Shown: positions 61,181 to 64,000 of the stretch, in pieces
Numbering within the stretch: position 1 is the stretch's first letter
How the letters are laid out: each line of letters opens with the position of its first letter
Assembly: GCF_005491705.1 (NCBI RefSeq)
Contig: NZ_CP028093.1
Span: forward strand, 62,001 to 126,000
From: Pontibacter sp. SGAir0037
GTDB lineage: Bacteria > Bacteroidota > Bacteroidia > Cytophagales > Hymenobacteraceae
DNA: 64,000 nucleotides
Direction: 5' to 3'
Notes under the pieces: generated by a model
Databases searched by the model: none
The model's input: only the letters and a program-made list of their open reading frames with translations
What the model was told of the DNA's origin: nothing
Translations under genes and position numbers: made by a program

Positions 61181-62125
61181 ATGTTTTATCACGTAAAGGA
61201 GCTACAGTTTAATGCGCGTGTATCGAAACCTGACCCAGCCTTTGCCAGCCTGCTGCTGGAACAGTTTGGGGGTGCTAACGGAGAGCTGAAAGCCGCGATG
61301 CAGTATTTTGTGCAGGCCTTTAGTGTGCGTCAACCCCATCCGGATCAGTATGACATGCTGATGGATATCGCCACAGAGGAATTCAGCCATCTCGAAATTG
61401 TCGGGGCTACTATCCAGATGCTGCTGGGGCCGATCAACGGTGAGTTGAAGAACGCGGCCGAGGAGGCTGAGATCATGCAGTTGCTGCAGGGTAAGGCGAA
61501 GAAAGAGGATTTCATCCACAACGCCATGGTCAACCCGCAGTTCTTCGTGCTGAGTGGCGGAGGACCTACCCTGACCAATAGCCAAGGGGTGCCGTGGAAT
61601 GGCTCTTATGTGGATGCCAACGGAGATCCTACCGTTGACCTCCGCTCTAACATAGCAGCTGAGTCCAGAGCCAAGATCGTGTACGAGTACCTGATGCAGT
61701 TCACGGATGACCCTTATGTAAAGGAGACCCTCAGTTTTCTGATGACACGTGAGGTGGCGCACTTCCAGATGTTTGAGGCGGCACTGGAAACAATACAGCC
61801 AAACTTCCCGCCAGGCGTACTACAGGGCGATCCGCGTTACAGCAACAGCTACTTTAACATGTCGAATGGACCTGATGTGAGAGGGCCCTGGAACGAAGGC
61901 AAGAGCCCCGGCCTTGGGGAGACCTGGCTTTACGTGGAAGAGCCCTTCCGGCACGTGGTGGAAACCAACGGCATGATTGACCACAAACCAAATGGTACTG
62001 ACCGTACAATGAAATCTGTTGATAAAATGGACAAGGCGTTGAGCCAGGAACGAAGCAAGAAAGTCAAAGCGGCAGTACCTCAAGGGGAGAATCAGTGGTG
62101 CGAGTACCCTCAGAGTAGCCTGTAA
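61181..62125 (+). CDS. Manganese catalase
   Basis: 314-residue di-manganese enzyme that breaks down hydrogen peroxide. Ligand regions are GELKAAMQYFVQ, the helix TEEFSHLEIVG (Glu and His) and the later YEYLMQF and REVAHFQMFE (Glu and His). Full length for the family. A Shine-Dalgarno AGGAGG (61171-61176) at 4 bp from the ATG is unusually strong for this phylum and suggests high expression or origin elsewhere. The DsbA-like gene follows after 13 bp. Confidence 0.93.
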   Translation: MFYHVKELQFNARVSKPDPAFASLLLEQFGGANGELKAAMQYFVQAFSVRQPHPDQYDMLMDIATEEFSHLEIVGATIQMLLGPINGELKNAAEEAEIMQLLQGKAKKEDFIHNAMVNPQFFVLSGGGPTLTNSQGVPWNGSYVDANGDPTVDLRSNIAAESRAKIVYEYLMQFTDDPYVKETLSFLMTREVAHFQMFEAALETIQPNFPPGVLQGDPRYSNSYFNMSNGPDVRGPWNEGKSPGLGETWLYVEEPFRHVVETNGMIDHKPNGTDRTMKSVDKMDKALSQERSKKVKAAVPQGENQWCEYPQSSL

Positions 62126-62138
62126 GCAGGAGAAACAA

Positions 62139-62939
62139 TTGAGAATGGTTGAACGAGAAAACAAACGAGATAATAAAAAGGAAGCAGGGTCGGTGGAGAT
62201 AGAATACTACACCGACCCTCTTTGTTGCTGGAGTTGGGCACTCGAGCCCCAATGGCGGCGTCTGCGCTTTGAGTACAGCGGCAGGGTAAAGTGGCGCTAC
62301 CGCATGGGCGGGCTTATTCCGAACTGGGAAAGCTTTAATGACCCGATGAACGTAGTTAATCGTCCGCTGCAGATGGGGCCGCTTTGGATGGAAGCAAAGT
62401 ATGTTTCCGGTATGCCCATAAGGGATAAGATCTGGTACGAAAACCCGCCTGCGTCTTCTTTTCCTGCATGTATTGCTGTTAAGGCTGCCGGGCTGCAGTC
62501 ACCGGTAGCCTCGGAAGCATACCTGCGTAAAGTGCGTGAAGCTGTAATGCTGCAGGGGCAGAACGTTGGCGAGCGTGATGTTTTGCGGCAGGTGGGACGT
62601 AGCTTAGCCGAGGTGCAGCCTGATGTGTTAGACGCAGACGTGTTTGAACGTGACTTGGGAGGAGAAGAGGCGCGCAAGGCTTTTGAGGAAGACCTCAGGC
62701 AGGTGCGCTTGCATGGTATTACCCGCTTCCCGGCACTGACCATGCGGCGCGAAGGCGAGGAGAACGGCGTGCTGATCATTGGGTACAGACCTTATGAAGC
62801 GCTTCGGACGGCACTTTATAAGGTGGCTCCTGAATTAGAACCAGTGCAGCATACAACTGACGAGTTTGAATACAGGAGGTACTGGGGAAGTATAACGGAG
62901 CGCGAACTGGAGGAAGTGCTGAAAGGTACCGTATCCTGA
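62139..62939 (+). CDS. DsbA-family thioredoxin-fold protein (FrnE/YjbH-like)
   Basis: 266 residues. The motif EYYTDPLCCWSWALEP places the active-site Cys pair as C-C-W-S-W instead of C-x-x-C, as in the SpxH/YjbH-like adaptor branch (C-x-W-S-W). The helical insert (90-190) and the cis-Pro segment ITRFPALTMRR follow. No signal peptide, so it acts in the cytosol. It forms an operon with Mn catalase. A role as adaptor or disulfide enzyme in the oxidative stress response is inferred. Confidence 0.85.
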   Translation: MRMVERENKRDNKKEAGSVEIEYYTDPLCCWSWALEPQWRRLRFEYSGRVKWRYRMGGLIPNWESFNDPMNVVNRPLQMGPLWMEAKYVSGMPIRDKIWYENPPASSFPACIAVKAAGLQSPVASEAYLRKVREAVMLQGQNVGERDVLRQVGRSLAEVQPDVLDADVFERDLGGEEARKAFEEDLRQVRLHGITRFPALTMRREGEENGVLIIGYRPYEALRTALYKVAPELEPVQHTTDEFEYRRYWGSITERELEEVLKGTVS

Positions 62940-63052
62940 AGCCGAACATAATAGCACAAGGTGGTAACTTTCTCTGCTCTCACATGGTTGTCTGCAGCTG
63001 TTTTGTGCAAAAGTGTAAGAAGCAATGAGTTTGGACCTTAGTTCTTATTTGT

Positions 63053-63292
63053 ATGAAAATAATCAAGTTTAAAACTAACATCGAAAGCGAGGAGGCCTTG
63101 ACAAAGGTGGCTTCTTACCTGGATAAAGAAGAAAGTATAAGCCGCTGGCACGTTGATACGGAAAGTAAAGACAAGCTGTTAAGCGTATCCGGTACAGACC
63201 TTGATCCCCACAGGATCGAAAATGTGGTGCAGCAAGCAGGATACAAGGCTGAAATCATACGGGTTGTAGGCATCGGTGGCAAGGACTTGTAA
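63053..63292 (+). CDS. HMA-like small protein without CxxC, copy B
   Basis: 79 residues, paralogue of the protein at 57982-58221 (about 62 percent identical by hand count), with the same strand-helix order and the shared core LDKEESISRW and LLSVSG. As in copy A there is no metal-binding C-x-x-C. It lies 113 bp after the DsbA-like gene and begins the second, decayed copy of the duplicated segment. Confidence 0.75.
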   Translation: MKIIKFKTNIESEEALTKVASYLDKEESISRWHVDTESKDKLLSVSGTDLDPHRIENVVQQAGYKAEIIRVVGIGGKDL

Positions 63293-63375
63293 AATCGATA
63301 GTCGGAATTGTTGGGATTTTTTAGACTTGCTTACCATTAGGAGTGCTTACCATCTAAAGCCAAGCAGACACTATC

Positions 63376-63690
63376 GAATAGTTAGCACGTTCTTCTAAAC
63401 GCAATAACAAATAAGGAGTTAAAAAGCATAGGGCTGGCAGAGTCAGGAAGCCCGGCAAGTTTAGACTTGGAATCACTGTCAGGGTAGATGTTGCCTGTTT
63501 TAGAGGGACTCAAGCTAGTGCTAAAAGCTAATTTATATAAAAACAACTCATGAATATATAAAACAGAAGGGTGCACGGAAAGGTATAACCAAGCACGCTT
63601 TCATGAGACTTATGTAAGCATTAAGTATGGACACAGTGCCTTGATAAAGGCTTAAGCAGTATGTGCAGCAGCTTGTAACTAGTAGGCTGC
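63376..63690. repeat. Segmental duplication, copy B (decayed)
   Basis: It carries the same blocks as 59341-59640 in the same order. The channel gene is missing here except for its first codons on the minus strand (LRLEERANYS versus MRLEVRANNS in copy A). Confidence 0.75.
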
Positions 63691-63780
63691 ATCAAGCCGG
63701 CCTGCACACGGTATATCCTTCCATATTGGAGAGGTATGTGGTCACTTATGTAGCGTATAGCTCTGAGGCTGTAGTGGATC
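63639..63780 (+). pseudogene. Decayed second copy of the copper storage gene
   Basis: TGATAAAGGCTTAA, then TGTGCAGCAGCTTGTAACTA, match the start of the Csp gene at 59579 (TGAATAAAGACTTAATA..., TGTGCAGCAGCCTGTAACTA), and GCTGTAGTGGATCTATG matches a part further in. The frame is destroyed by stops and small deletions; few of the 16 Cys codons survive. Confidence 0.55.
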
Positions 63781-63828
63781 TATGAATTCCTCTAGGGCAC
63801 AAGGCATAACAATTAAATAACTTAATTG

Positions 63829-64000
63829 ATGTTTGACGTTTTAATAAGCTCTCAGCCTTCCGCTATAAGCGCACAGGAAAAGGTTAAACTACTTCTCACA
63901 CCTGTTAACCAGGAGGCCGCCGGTGTTCCCCTTGTACTGGAAGAAGTACATACCAAAGACATTCACCTCATCATAGTATCAGAAGACCTTTCTTTCTTTG
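63829..64000 (+). CDS. Unknown protein, cut by the right edge
   Basis: Open frame from ATG at 63829 to the window end (57 codons): MFDVLISSQPSAISAQEKVK, then LEEVHTKDIHLIIVSEDLSF. The reading is protein-like, with an alpha/beta start, but too short to assign. It is oriented away from the decayed duplication. Confidence 0.55.
   Translation, partial: MFDVLISSQPSAISAQEKVKLLLTPVNQEAAGVPLVLEEVHTKDIHLIIVSEDLSFF

Overview
The window looks like about 64 kb of a large conjugative plasmid from a member of the Bacteroidota, most likely the Cytophagales/Hymenobacteraceae (Pontibacter, Rufibacter or Hymenobacter type). This is inferred from the Bacteroides-type tra gene order (TraA, DUF3408, TraE to TraO), the many short lipoproteins with an SSCKK-type lipobox, families largely restricted to Bacteroidota (DUF6252, DUF6122, DUF4133, DUF4134, DUF4138), and the near absence of Shine-Dalgarno sequences. 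No rRNA or tRNA gene was seen.

Region 1 (1-17.2 kb): a tyrosine recombinase cut by the left edge, a small lipoprotein, then one long minus-strand conjugation block. Read in its own direction it runs oriT candidate, mobA, a 14-bp tandem-repeat tract, mobB relaxase, traA (ParA-like), a DUF3408 protein, a small membrane protein, traE, traF, traG (VirB4), traI, an extra secreted protein, traJ (VirB6), traK (VirB8), traL, traM (VirB10), traN, traO, the VirD4-type coupling protein and an XRE regulator.

Region 2 (17.2-31 kb): plasmid maintenance and debris. It holds small regulators, a TlpA-like lipoprotein, a scar made of four broken pieces (IS5-type 5' end, a second traL 3' end, IS3-type orfB 3' end, a Kunitz-domain lipoprotein relic), ardC and radC with near-identical promoters, a vegetative origin with 12 iterons next to the rep gene, a Fic toxin-antitoxin operon with a perfect palindromic operator, a DUF3800 protein and a serine resolvase with a 40-bp near-palindrome upstream.

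Region 3 (31.7-41.4 kb): plus-strand stress and redox cargo. It includes small membrane proteins, an archaeal-type (type II) GAPDH, a GT35 glucan phosphorylase homologue that lacks the PLP lysine, and a packed set made of a Met/Asp-rich lipoprotein, a membrane-tethered FNR-ferredoxin fusion, a cytochrome b and a seven-haem cytochrome c.

Region 4 (41.5-51.2 kb): a Cus-type Cu/Ag RND efflux operon in which both cusA and the first cusB carry single-base frameshifts, a second intact cusB-like adaptor and a P-type Ca2+ ATPase.

Region 5 (51.3-64 kb): a tight four-gene operon (ATP-cone/Mrr-like nuclease, beta-CASP RNase, AMP phosphorylase, PRPP synthetase), then PepSY, HMA-like, K+ channel, Cys-rich copper storage, DUF305, Mn catalase and DsbA-like genes. 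A segmental duplication (HMA-like gene, channel 5' end, copper-storage gene) has decayed in its second copy. Regions 3 to 5 together read as a copper/oxidant/starvation survival island carried by the conjugative backbone.
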